A stretch of 64,000 nt of DNA from Agrostemma githago (GCA_958450325.1 OY288256.1:17020557-17084556), one strand, 5' to 3'. Counted from the first letter of the stretch, positions 1-10,845 are shown. A program made the numbers and translations. The notes: generated by a model not told the origin, from the sequence alone.

Positions 1-532
1 TAAAGAAAATCAAGAGTATAAGGGGCTATATATAGCATTAGCCTTGCAAATCTCTTTCCATATCACTTCTAGAAAAAGTTCCCTAATTCCAAAAGGGAAT
101 TAACCCACAAGCCTAGTCCCATTACTAGCAAGGAAATAATCATCCCGAACTTTCCTAATTTCTTTAGGAGTCGATTTCAAAATTTTCAAAATTTCAAAAT
201 TTTCAAAATTTCAAATTTTCAAAAATTCAAAAATATCATTTTCCCCAGCACGAGTCATTTTACTACCTACGTGTTGCATTCATTTTATGTAACTTATACA
301 GGTACGACTCAAGCAATGACATACAAGCAGTCAAATCTCCCCAGCAGCATTTCCGGGATAGCACGGGATGGGCCAACACACAGGCACACCCAGGGCTTAC
401 GCGACAAGCCCAAATTCCCCAAGGAGCGCAGGTATGATCTCTGTCTTATGGCTGGCGAGCCCTTCACGCGAGTCTAACGGACTATAAACGACCCGACCGG
501 AAGTCTACCAGGTCTTAACGGGCTTGGTAGCT
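1..532 (+). other. 3' internal noncoding region of Tat copy A0
   Basis: No gene is visible on either strand. The stretch holds a run of short TTCAAAATTT-like repeats at about 175-235, then a segment from about 240 that matches 58220-58540 and 21780-22120 in the other Tat copies. In those copies this region lies between the start of the antisense gene and the polypurine tract. Confidence 0.6.
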
Positions 533-577
533 ACTCTGACTTTCGCTTTGTCCAAGCCTCAGTCAGAGTGGGGGCTC
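533..577 (+). promoter_or_regulatory. polypurine tract with 9-bp hairpin (Tat A0)
   Basis: ACTCTGACT (533-541) pairs perfectly with AGTCAGAGT (561-569) across a 19-base loop. The right arm runs directly into the G tract (570-574) that primes plus-strand synthesis next to the LTR start at 578. The same arms and loop length recur at 22125-22161 and 58544-58580. Confidence 0.7.
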
Positions 578-968
578 TGTAGACACCCGCAGTTTGACCG
601 CCAGGTGTCTATGGCAGTTTCCAAAAAACATCCGATGATGATCGGACGCTAACGTGTTTCTATGCGCTCGGATACGGGCTCAAATCCATTAATCGTTGGC
701 TAACACACTTACGGAGTACAAATCTCACCAAACGGACCTCAAATCCAGGCCCAGTGGACCATTTCGAGTCAAACAAGACTAATTTGGGCCAAAACCGACA
801 CCGGAATTAAAACCGATTTTTTTGCGATTGGGTCAACCCCGGTCAAAGTCGTTTCCGAGACACACAAAAACAGCCCTCACATCATCAAAAGTCCAAGTCA
901 AACACAAAACCCATCAAAACATCCAAAGTCAAGGTCCAAATCAATGGACCCGTGCAACCTTTTGGGCC

Positions 969-1108
969 ACTCGATCGAGTGCCCCACCCACTCAATCGAG
1001 TGGGCCTATTTCGAGCCCGACGGCTGGCATAACGGGCCACTCGACCGAGTTGGCCTCCTACTCGGTCGAGTAACCCTAAACCGGATGCCCTAGCCTTTCC
1101 TATATAAG
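969..1108 (+). promoter_or_regulatory. LTR promoter: four phased palindromes and TATA box
   Basis: Four copies of ACTCG-NN-CGAGT or one-base variants start at 969, 990, 1039 and 1060, giving spacings of 21, 49 and 21 bp. TATATAAG follows at 1101-1108, about 30 bp after the last copy. The sister LTR has the same four sites at identical spacing (58967, 58988, 59037, 59058) and its TATA box at 59099. Calling this the LTR promoter is inference from the TATA box and position in the LTR. Confidence 0.65.
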
Positions 1109-2187
1109 CAACCCCCATGCACACATCTTCAACACTTTTGACACATCCTTTTACAACCCTAGCAAACCCTAGAGCAATCACACACACACTACGTCCTTAC
1201 AAACCCTAATCAAGACCTAGTAATCCTACACTAGCAAAAACCCTAAACCTTGTTTTAGGAAATCAATCCCGAGCCACCATAACTTAATCTACATAAAACC
1301 TCGAAGACTCTTGTGTTGAAGCCACGGTTACGAGTCCGCACCGAGACAAGAACATGTAGGTTGAGGGTGTCAAAACCCTTTCTCTCCTTCCTCCCTCTCT
1401 CACGTCATCTTCATCTTCCTTTTTCGCTTTTTTCGTTTTTGTTATTTTATTTATTGTACCGTAATATCGATAATACTACTAATATTAAAATACTAAAATA
1501 TTTATCGATTTGTGTCGAATAAGAAGGATACCGGGATAAGAAAAACCGCATATACAAGTGTACTGCACACGCGTCGTCGGTCGCTTATCCCGGTACCCCG
1601 ATTATTTGATTATTGAGATAAATCAACTTAAACAACAATTCGTTATTATTTCTCGTCATCATCATCATCAATCTTGTATCCATCAATTTTTAAAATCAAT
1701 TTTAATAAGGGTCGAAACCCGTTGGCACGGATCCGACATCACAATCCTTAGGGATTTATTTCGATGTCGGATAGGTCTAGGGAATCAAGTCCTTTTTTAT
1801 TCAAGTAAAGCGTCGATCTTAGATTCGATACCAATTCCATAATTGGACATCGAATCTAACGATCAAGTCACATAAATTAATTAACGTGATTTGTTCATAT
1901 CACGATAATTAATTTAAGACGAATAAAATTAATCTACTTTTTTTTTTATTTCACTCTAATATTCCATATCGATTCAAATAATCGAATATTTAAATTTAGA
2001 ATCGGGTGTAAATTCAACAATATTTATATTCGGTTCAACAAAATTCGCGATTTATAAAAAAGCCAAGTCGAACATAAATTGTGCAATATTTATGTCCGGT
2101 TCGGTAAAAACTTCGAATTATCAAAAATCAAAAGCAATTTCAAAATCAACAATTAAATTGCAAACGAATCAAATTCGTACAGATGCC

Positions 2188-2406
2188 ACTCGACCGAGTG
2201 CCTTAGTCACTCGATCGAGTGACATCACAAAATCGAGTTAGAATGCCTTTTACGACGCCTACTCGATCGAGTCTCACAGTGACTCGGTTGAGTGGCTACG
2301 TACTCGACCGAGTTGGTCAATAACTCGGCCGAGTACGGTCCATAGCGCAAACAGAATCGTCTTTTACAGGTCCACTCGATCGAGTCCATCGACCACTCGA
2401 TCGAGT
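2188..2406 (+). promoter_or_regulatory. second array of eight phased palindromes in the LTR
   Basis: Eight 12-bp sites ACTCG-NN-CGAGT start at 2188, 2209, 2261, 2282, 2302, 2323, 2374 and 2395. Spacings are 21, 52, 21, 20, 21, 51 and 21 bp. The inner two bases vary (AC, AT, GT or TT, GC) while the arms are kept. The array lies downstream of the TATA box, so it would be in the transcribed leader or in U5. The sister LTR has all eight at 60199-60418. Confidence 0.7.
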
Positions 2407-3211
2407 GACCCATAACGATTAACACAATAAATCGTACATTATTCTATTTTCAAAACCCGATAGTATTTCTCGACTTAGGTCAACACGTGCATAGTTAATC
2501 ACGTGTATACTATCTTTTCAAAACATGCATCTCATATTTGCATCTTTTCATCTCATCTCATATTTGCACAAACCGTTATTATTCGTTATTTCATTACATC
2601 GTTACTAACGCGTTTGTTATTTCTTTTGTCAATTTAATTATTTTTCGTTTATTATACTAAATGAACCCACATGCTAAATTCCACTTTGACGTAGAATTAA
2701 TTGCATTAAATTGACTTAAAAACACACTTTTCAATTTCATTCACATGCCTAGGAAAAACAATGTTTGCATAACCATTTTTTCCGTTTTACTAACGCGCGT
2801 ATTGTAAGTCATTCGAATTCTTAGTAGAGGCCGCTAATGTGCGGGCGGGGTTGGGTGTCCTTTGTGGGCTTCCCAACACGTACCCTCACCCCTTACTCAG
2901 AACCTCGGTTTCCGGATGCCCGAAACCGTTGGCGCACGAGAGTCATTCAATACACGATATCCGATAATGTCGGTATCGGTATCAAATGCAAAGGGACGAG
3001 CCCAATAAACTCTGACATCGTAAATGGGCCGTATTTTGTATACGGCCCACTACGACATAGAGTGGACTCGAATGGTTCCGAATAACCACAAAATTCGGTG
3101 GCGACTCCACATAGACCTAAATTTCAATTCGATCCATTCTCATATGGAGGTTCATTCGCCTCCCCAAACCCGCGCGTGGCCGTGTCGGGGTGGACCTATG
3201 TCATGTCCACA

Positions 3212-3287
3212 CCCTGGTTGAGGATGGTCTGCTGTAAATGTCCTTCCATTAAGGACCGTCAAAGCCCTCGGTATCACCGAGGCCGAC
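3212..3287 (+). pseudogene. Tat A1 protease fragment, left of insertion B
   Basis: These 76 bases match the protease region of Tat copies A2 and A3 (near 35595-35670 and 51330-51410), from the stretch encoding an acidic-Gly-Ser motif to the GITEADY stretch. An in-frame stop replaces a residue near the start. The coding sequence resumes at 14798 on the other side of element B. The left edge is the end of the A0 LTR. Confidence 0.75.
3283..3287 (+). repeat. left target-site duplication of B (CCGAC)
   Basis: The five bases before the B LTR equal the five bases after it at 14798-14802. The Tat protease sequence reads through the site when B is removed. Confidence 0.93.
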
Positions 3288-5183
3288 TGTTGTGTGCCAA
3301 ATTTGGACCGTTTTTCCTCCCATTTAGACCCGTTTTTCCTTCGATTTGCGAGAATAAAGTGCGATTATCGCCGTATTTTGAGTAATTCTCGCATAAGCGT
3401 CTCTGTTTTGCATTTTACGTGTTTTTGGTAGTTTTCTGTCTATTTTGATAGGATTTTCGACCAAAAACGTGTCTGAGCTCCTATGAGCATGAGAGAGAGG
3501 GAGATCGTCCAAAAAGCAAAGCAGACAACTTAAAATCCAAAGTCCAAACCGAAGAGGTGAAACCTTGAGTGAAAAGGAAAAAGTATAGTCCATTGTGCAT
3601 CTTCACCGGAGAGGTCGAACTTCAAATGCATATATCTAGAGTTTTAAACCTCGGATCGAAGTGATTCCAGTTGGAGGTGAAAGCTTATCTTCTTAGCTTT
3701 CCATCGACATATCACACGCCCCAATCGAAGATCAAACGAGAGAGTTATTGCCTTCTGAAGTCACATGGCGAAATTTCACCCGATGAGAATTTGACCGGGC
3801 GAAATTTCGCCCGACGGTGTTCCTCCCCAGATTGCCATTTTGGACGAAAATCTCATAGGGTGAAATTTCACCCTATGAGATGACCGGGCGAAACGACCGG
3901 GCGAAATTTCGCCCACCGGGTGAAATTTCGCCCGATGGAGAAAAGCGTCAAAAATGGCGATTCGAGAAGAAAATCTCACCGGGTGAAATTTCACCCGGTG
4001 GTGCTAATGTCGTCAACCGCAGGGCAAAACTTCACCCTATGAAGACTCATTGGGCAAAGTTGCATCTCAAAGGACAAGGTCTCACTAATGGGCAAGGATT
4101 AGATTATGGGCTTTAGGTTAAATACCCATTAAGAGATTACTATATATATGTAACCCTAGATTATTGCCCACCTTACCTCTCCATTGTGCTAAAGAGAGAA
4201 GACATTACACCCTTTCGCCATCTTATTACACCATCCATTAGTAGTAGTTTAGTAGTATTCTAGTAGAAATCCTCCAAAATTCTAGTAGTTTACATAGTAA
4301 TTAATAGTAGATCTATATAATTTCCATCAACAATTATCTAGATCTCAAGTTTGTAAGAAGATTATTCAAGTTTTATTTGAAGATTTGTTGGGTTTAATGA
4401 AGGATTAATGACAAGTTCTTCACTTTATTCATCAAAGATTCAATCTTTACTTATGCAATCCTCTTATTTCTTATAGATTTACATAGTTGGTATAATTCTC
4501 TTCCACTCCCTAATCTCTAATTTAGTTTTTATGTTGTTTTCTCATCATTATCTTGTTTAGATCTAATTAATATGCATGTTGAAATGATTTCCATGATGAA
4601 TTGTGAGTAGACTTCTTTGTTGGGGAATTAGGGAGGAGGATTTGGATTATTTTATTCAAGGGATGTTGGTGGGTTGTTTACTTGTTAATTATCGATGTTA
4701 AGGTTTTTGTGTCTTTGTTGACTTAGAATCACGACTAGGCCGACCTTGACTCATTTCTACGAATATGGGGAAACTCGGGGTAGAAATTACCTTAGATTGA
4801 GACTTACCCTTTCGTCGCGAAAGCGGGCTTAGGTAGGTTGGGCGAGGATATCGAAAGGTGGCACTCTCCTTTTTAACGTTGTAACAAAAACTCGATCCCG
4901 AGACTATTAGACCCCATTTCCGAATCCCGACTCTCCCCAACACCTTTCCTACTTATTGACCCTAGCCTACGATCTCTCGACCTCTCTCGATCTCTCGACC
5001 TCTCGACCCAAAACCCAAAACCCCCCTTTCTCGACCCAATCACGCTTAGACTTTGACTTGACCGATTTTACCTAGCCCGTCCCTGTGGATCGATCCCCGA
5101 CTTACCGCTACTACGTAGTAGTTAGTTGGAGTTTATAAATATTGTTTGACCGCGTTGGATAGGCGACGATTCGACGCGCATCA
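3288..5183 (+). repeat. 5' LTR of B (1896 bp)
   Basis: It begins TGTTGTGTGCC and ends GCGCATCA, and matches 12910-14797 throughout. It holds the palindrome array (3766-4000), a TATA box (4140-4150) and a long AT-rich downstream part. The direct repeat and the target duplication define both ends. Confidence 0.95.
3766..4150 (+). promoter_or_regulatory. B LTR promoter: GGGYGAAATTTCRCCC array and TATA
   Basis: Copies of GGGYGAAATTTCRCCC, some one-armed, are centred at about 3773, 3804, 3865, 3906, 3925 and 3988. Spacings are about 31, 61, 41, 19 and 63 bp. Two copies extend into longer perfect palindromes: 30 bp at 3851-3880 and 24 bp at 3977-4000. The run CTATATATATG at 4140-4150 is a TATA candidate. 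The half-site TTTCGCCC fits the E2F consensus WTTSSCSS, while the TTTCACCC version does not. The 3' LTR repeats the whole arrangement at about 13380-13770. Confidence 0.62.
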
Positions 5184-5186
5184 AAA

Positions 5187-5204
5187 TGGCGCCGTTGCCG
5201 GGGA
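5187..5204 (+). promoter_or_regulatory. primer-binding site of B (tRNA-Asp type)
   Basis: TGGCGCCGTTGCCGGGGA lies three bases after the 5' LTR. It is complementary to the 3' end of plant tRNA-Asp with its CCA tail, the primer commonly reported for Athila elements. Confidence 0.88.
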
Positions 5205-5356
5205 CGGCGATTGATTGGTTGACTTTTAGTCTATTTGTGTTTGGTTATTGTTTCCTCTCTACCCTAGTGCCACTCGGTGCTAGGAGACTCACTTCCTATT
5301 TGAGTGTGTTTGCCAGGAACAGGTTATCAACTTTTTGGTTCGATTCCGTGCCAAAG

Positions 5357-8344
5357 ATGGCAGTTCAAGCCTTGAGATTCATGGTAAATATCTCAACTAG
5401 AGTGATTCCACATCCGTACCTCACACCACCAACCATACATACTATCCTTCCATCCCCTCCAAATCCATCCATATCACCAACATCCATATCACTTGCACTT
5501 TTCACTCCACGAAATCTACCTTCCACAACTCCTCTCATCACTCCAAACATAGAACCACCCTTCAATCTACATGAAACACCATCTCCACAAGCAAATTCTC
5601 TAACCCTTTCACCTCCCAAATCACCTCCATCACCAAACAACCTTCAAAAAGTGAACATGACAACTCTCGGTTCACATTCACAACTCACTAACGAGAATTT
5701 TTCTTCCCCCGTTTTCTATGGAATTATCCCCGAAAATTTTGAACTTAAATATTCCTTGATCAATGAAGTGCAATTAGATACCTTCCATGGATTCTATCAA
5801 GAAGATGCTTTTGAACATGTATGCTCTTTCAAAGAAAAGCTAGTTGGAGCCAAGCTTAACGGTCTTAGTTCATGTCAACTACATCGCATCCTCTTTCCTA
5901 AGACTTTGAGGGACGATGCCAAGAGATGGTTACAAAGACATCCGAACAACACCTTCCAAACATGGTCCGACCTTGCAAATGCTTTCTTAGAGAAGTACTT
6001 CCCTCCATCGAAAACCAATCAATACCGAATTGAAATTCAAACCTTCCGTCAAGAAGAACATGAAAGCTTGAGTGAAGCGTGGGATAGGTTTCGCGATCTA
6101 CTTAGGAAGTGCCCTCATCATGGCATTCCTGAGTGGTTAACAACTCTAAATTTTTTCGAAGCCTTATCCTTAAGATGGAAAGAAAATATAAATTCGGCGG
6201 CCGGAGGAGATTTCTAAACTCTTGGGGACGATGCATCTAGAGCACTTTTGGAAAAAATGGCAAAATGCGATTCTCTTTGGGGCCAACCTCGAGATACTAA
6301 GAAGATGGGAGATGCAAACTCTCCTATGAATAATGAATTGAAACCCCAATTGAAAAAGGAAGAGCTAACCAAAAAACTTGAGGATATGAATGCAAAGTGT
6401 ACACCAAAAGGTATGTATCGGATCCAATCAAGAGATATGTATCAATCGAGTCAACAGCAAAGACCCTTCAATTCCAATCAACAAATATCTTTCAACCAAG
6501 GGTTTGTCAAAGTGCCTCCACTTATGCCTCCTTGTCAAAAGGGAAACTTCAACCACCAAGGTAGAAACTATCATGTTCAAAGAGATTTCCATAATCAGAG
6601 TGCAAATCCAGGAAACGATTACCATGATCAAGGAAGTAATTATTACAATCAAGGGTTCAATCAAAGGTACCAATGCAACTATCAAGGTAACCAAGGGTCA
6701 AATCAAGGGTACCAAGGGTTCAATTTTCAAAGACATAACCAACCCTCTCCTTTTTATGGAAATTAAGGTAATTATCAACATGGTCAAGGTAGTGGTCAAG
6801 GGTATGGTTCGACCACTGATATTAGAAAGACTTTGGTCAATAAAGTGTATCAAGGAAACCCGAATTACCAAGGTAATAAAGGTTATAAAGGATTGCACTC
6901 TCAAAACTACAATGAACCCTCTCAATTCTTTGGCAACCAAGGTCATTTTCAACAAAGTCAAGGAAACGGTCAATGGGACAATTCATTAAACGAATTGCGA
7001 AGAACAGTAGAGTATTTGACGAATGAAAATGCGAAAGACAAGGCAAGGCTCGAACTCTTGAAATCTCAACGAGCATCTAAAGCCTTAGTCGCTCCCATGC
7101 ACCTACCCCATGACTTTCCCGTTCAACCTCAATACCCAAGGGATCCACCATGCCAAACCCATGTTGTTATCCAAAGAGAAGGAAAAGAGCTTGAAAACCC
7201 TCATAATCACTTGAGTACCAAGACAACATCAAATTTGCAACAACAAGAAGTACCACATGCAGCTACCCTCGATTCTCCCAAACAAAACCGGGGAATTCGA
7301 GAAGAATTTGAGTTAGTTGCAAAGGCCGAGGACAAACAAACAAATTCAAGGGAAGCGAGAAGGCAAGAGCCTGAGAAGACACTTGAGGAGAAGGAATCCG
7401 ATGTTCCACCTCCATCGATCTATGCACCAACTTTACCATTTCCGCAACAAGCTAAAGTTCAAAAAGGTAATATCAAGTGTAGCCGATTTGTGGACATGAT
7501 CGAGAAGGTAGAAGTCTCCTTGCCCTCCACCAAGGCCATTCAAGAAAAATCAACCATCATTGATGGAATGAAAAATGGTGGAAAGCTTATGGACACCAAG
7601 TCTCCTTACCCCACAATGCAATCCAAGAAAGCAACTCAAGGCGATGTAGTGATCATTGATGATATCGATGAGAATGACAACATTTTGTCATCAAGGATAG
7701 AGATCACCACTTTTACTCCCAACAAGGAACTCGAATCCCGAAATTGCCACATGGTAAATGCAATCAAGAATGTCGAGGATATGAGTCTTTGGGATGAGTT
7801 GAATGAGGTAATAGATGATATTAAGTCTTGGAATGATGATGAAATCAAGTTTCCCTTGTGCGAGAATACCGAAGAACATTACGAGTCCTTTGCTAGTAAG
7901 CCAAACTTTGGTTTAGGAGAAATTGAAACCGTCGGTAAAAGTTCTGAATCTCTCCTTCACGATGATATGGGGACAAGTGATGTCTTGAGATTTAGTGATA
8001 TAGGCCCGCAACTTGAAGAAGAAATGGGGATGTACGATGGGGAATTAAATCCTAAACCGCCTTTCATGTTGAGTGGTGTGATTGTGAAGCTTGGGAAAGC
8101 TAGAAGGTATTTTGGGAAGAAATGGTCACTTGGACTTGTGAGATGGAAAGACCCGGGAGACCACAAGAAATATGATGATTGGTCTTTTGATAATCGTTTC
8201 TCGCTTCCGACTTGGAAGCTTCTCATGATAGCTTGGCTCGGCTACATGAGCCTTTCTGAAGACTCTTCTAGAGCCTTTGACTTACTCCTCCGAGCCCTTG
8301 ATGGGTATGGTGGAGATTACACTCTGAAGACTAATAAACTTTAA
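5357..8344 (+). pseudogene. Athila-type gag of B, two in-frame stops
   Basis: One frame runs from an ATG at 5357 to 8344, broken only by TAA at 6215 and TAA at 6764. An upstream ATG at 5186 overlaps the primer-binding site and is not a credible start. The first part has the retrotransposon gag capsid pattern: a FELK..LINEVQ..TFHGF stretch, then WLQRHP, KYFPPSKT and a C-P-H-H-G-I-P run typical of Athila. Next comes a region rich in Gln, Asn and Gly, roughly 6450-6990, with no zinc knuckle that I can find. A PTLPFPQQ stretch near 7430 resembles the gag-protease junction of Athila, but protease motifs are absent. The C-terminus (8207-8310) carries RAFDLLLRALDGYGG, shared with element C. Confidence 0.8.
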
Positions 8345-8826
8345 GGTTTGGCGGTCCTAGCCAAAACCGCGCTTCTTGGGAGGCAACCCAAGCTTTTTAG
8401 TGCATGTTTACGTTTTTTTTTGTGTTTTGATTTTGTATGTAGGAATATTCAACAAGAAGCCAATACGGATAGATGATGAAGAATTTGGAAGCGATCAAAG
8501 TATGGAAGAGATTCTATTTGATTGTTCCATTTGGGACTGTGGATTATGATGCTTGCTTGTATCTTGTTGGAGGATTGGTGGTGTATTCGTATTTGTGATG
8601 TTTGTTAGCTTGAGAACAATGGATGAACTTGGATTTCGTCATGGAGCAATTATTTAGATGAAGATCTAGCTTTTGGAGAAGTTATGGAGCTTTAATCGAA
8701 GACCACAAGCATGTTTGTGGGAGATATTGATTATGTAATGTCAGTCGAGTCAATATTTGAATCTCTAGGTGATTATTGAAGAGCCATGCAATGGCAAGGC
8801 GGAAAAACGCAGCAAAGAAGACCGCC
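8345..8826 (+). other. noncoding stretch between gag and the internal array of B
   Basis: No gene is visible. A full Athila element would have pol here or just upstream; I find no trace of RT or integrase motifs in any frame. Confidence 0.5.
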
Positions 8827-9238
8827 GGGCGAAACTTCGCCCGGTGAGACTCGACGGGTGAGACTCGACGGGCAAAACTTCGCCCTACGGAAAAGTTGCC
8901 ATAATTGCCGAAATTGGTGAAGATACCACCGGGCGAAATTTCGCCCGGTGAGATTTTCTCTGGGTGAAATTTCACCCGGTGGAAAAAAGTTGGCAAAATC
9001 GATTTTCATGACGGATTAACGCCGGGTGAAATTTCACCCAGTGGTGCTTGACCGGGTGAAATTTCACCCGGCGGCATGAGCTTGAACGTCAATCACCTAT
9101 AACATATTTTCTCACTACAAAATCAATTCCCTCCTTCCCAACTATCCCACATAACTTTCCCTCCAAAAAAATTTTACACCAAATTTTACCACCCACTTTA
9201 AAACTTTCACTTTCCCTCCTCAAACACCCTTATTTATA
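8827..9238 (+). promoter_or_regulatory. internal copy of the B palindrome array with TATA candidate
   Basis: Sites of the GGGYGAAATTTCRCCC type are centred at about 8834, 8877, 8938, 8969, 9031 and 9061, with spacings of 43, 61, 31, 62 and 30 bp, all near multiples of a helical turn. TATTTATA lies at 9231-9238, about 200 bp before the ORF1 start. The order array, TATA, leader, gene mirrors the LTR. I infer a second promoter for ORF1. Confidence 0.55.
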
Positions 9239-9435
9239 CCACCTTTTTCACCTCACTCATCATTTCACCCTTTCACCCATCACAAAATCATAAACACATC
9301 AAACCACCTTCCATACACCCCAACCACATTTAAATCTCCATTCATAGTTCCATATCCATCTTAGGTGTTTATATTTGGGTTCTTTGAAGAGGTGAAGTTC
9401 AAGTTTTTTGAGGATATTCTTGCAAGTACATTATC

Positions 9436-10635
9436 ATGGAGACAAGAGCTCAACGAGCCGCGCGTAAACAAGGTATGGCATCGACTTCTAATCCTTCTAA
9501 ACGTTCATCTTCTAGTAAGTCTTCTAAGCCTATGAATTTACCTTGTCTAAATACTTCTTTGTCTCGGACCTTCTCTGAAAAGATCTTTCAGAGCACTAGG
9601 TGGCCTTGTCCCCACACAATGACCAATCTAGGAATAGTAGACGATATTAAAGAGTTATCGTCGAGAACCAGGACTAGCGAGCTCCTTAGCCTCGCAGCCT
9701 TCACCTATAAGGACCTTACTTACGAGTTCCTAGGAACTTTCGCCATCGACAATCTGACCACACCTAGAGCGATTAAATTTAGACTATTCGGCAAACCCCA
9801 TCGTTTAACTATTTCCGAGTTCGGCCTAGTGCTAGGCCTACCCTCATCGGGTACCGGACTTAGTGCACCCTCGAGCAACGTACAAGCATGTGTATCTAGG
9901 AGAGATCTTTGGAAGCGCATATCACGCTGTAAAGGGGGTTACGAGGCTAATTTATCCTTTGCCTCCGAAATCCGTAACCCCGCAATTCGCTATTTTTGCG
10001 AGATGCTCTCCCACTGCTTGCTACCCTCGGCCGATAATATTTATACTCTTAATGTGTGTGTCCTGCAATTGATTTGTGACTCTTTGCTCGGTAACCCTAA
10101 CCCCTTAGACCTACCACTTGTCGTGGCGTTGCATTTCCACCGTATCATTTTTACCCAACGCCCCTCCTTAGATTGTGGAGGTCTCGTGACCATAATTGTA
10201 AACAAATTGGGTTATTCGACCGACCACCTCACCCCACTAGACGATTCCATATGGCTTGACGAGGCCTATTTTCCGACTTGGATTTTTCATGTACCTCATC
10301 AGCGCCTCGTCTACATTAGCCATGGAAGAGCTTTAATAGTTCCAAACACACACCGAACCACTATCCATGTTCACAAAAATTGGGACCTACCCTTGGGTCC
10401 TGGTGAATTCCGACTGACCAAGACTGAGTCGGGAGGAAGGGGAGTTTGGGAGTATGCACACTATAAGTTGCCCAAAGGTCGTACGATCTACGACCTTTGT
10501 GAGATTGAATCCGACTTTGCCCTCTCGCTTAGAGACGGTCCGAAGGAGTTTTCTCCCGAGCCATCCTCCGAGGGTATATCCTTTTTCTATGGGTCTCCTA
10601 GCGCTTCATTTGCGTCGGACGATCGCTCAGACTAG
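9436..10635 (+). CDS. Athila ORF1-type protein, intact (399 aa)
   Basis: This is the longest intact frame of element B. Residues 1-40 are basic and Ser/Lys-rich. From about residue 60 the pattern resembles the Athila ORF-1 family (Arabidopsis retrotransposon ORF-1 protein): a TRWPCP..LG segment, an ELLSLAAFTY..LTYEFLGTF segment, then FRLFGKPHRLT..EFG..LGLP. The molecular function of this family is not established; it sits where some Athila relatives carry an envelope-like gene. No signal peptide or clear membrane segment is visible. The start is the first ATG of the frame, about 360 bp after the palindrome array. It is intact although gag is broken and pol is missing. The tail after residue 350 is acidic and Ser-rich. 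Confidence 0.78.
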   Translation: METRAQRAARKQGMASTSNPSKRSSSSKSSKPMNLPCLNTSLSRTFSEKIFQSTRWPCPHTMTNLGIVDDIKELSSRTRTSELLSLAAFTYKDLTYEFLGTFAIDNLTTPRAIKFRLFGKPHRLTISEFGLVLGLPSSGTGLSAPSSNVQACVSRRDLWKRISRCKGGYEANLSFASEIRNPAIRYFCEMLSHCLLPSADNIYTLNVCVLQLICDSLLGNPNPLDLPLVVALHFHRIIFTQRPSLDCGGLVTIIVNKLGYSTDHLTPLDDSIWLDEAYFPTWIFHVPHQRLVYISHGRALIVPNTHRTTIHVHKNWDLPLGPGEFRLTKTESGGRGVWEYAHYKLPKGRTIYDLCEIESDFALSLRDGPKEFSPEPSSEGISFFYGSPSASFASDDRSD

Positions 10636-10845
10636 ACCCTCTCCCGGATTCGGTGGTGTGTGTGTGTGTGTTGTGTATTTGTGTGTGGGTTGGGTCAATG
10701 AGTCTTTAATAATCTATAATTGCATGTCCTTTGGTTGATTCCTTTCTTATTCCTTGGTCATTGTGATTGATTTATCTCTAACATAACTTTGCAAGTTGTC
10801 CCATTGTTCGATTGTTGCGGCCAAAGCGGCCTTGGTATTGCTCCC

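Larger units (their letters stand above)
1..3211 (+). mobile_element. Tat/Ogre-like LTR retrotransposon A0, 3' end only
   Basis: Only the last 577 bases of the interior and the 3' LTR lie in the window. The assignment rests on near-identity of 240-577 and of the LTR to the same parts of copy A3 (58220-61219), which carries Tat-type gag and pol. The LTR ends exactly at its CA terminus and is followed at once by protease-coding sequence of another Tat copy. The simplest reading is that A0 inserted into A1. The 5' part of A0 should lie to the left of the window. Confidence 0.8.
578..3211 (+). repeat. 3' LTR of Tat copy A0 (2634 bp)
   Basis: It begins TGTAGACACC right after the polypurine tract and ends in CA. 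The full-length sister LTR at 58589-61219 is 2631 bp, with the same termini and the same internal landmarks: promoter-proximal palindromes, a TATA box and a second palindrome array. The sister copies end GCCCACA before a primer-binding site, which fixes the right end here. Short open frames inside it are judged spurious. Confidence 0.88.

Noticed and set aside
2188..2406. CRISPR-like array of short repeats with regular spacing
   Set aside because: The repeats are 12-bp palindromes with 9-40-bp gaps that are themselves conserved between LTR copies, there are no cas genes, and the context is a plant LTR.
5186..5230. ATG at 5186 as the start of gag in B
   Set aside because: The codons coincide with the primer-binding site and follow the LTR directly; the ATG at 5357 is more credible.
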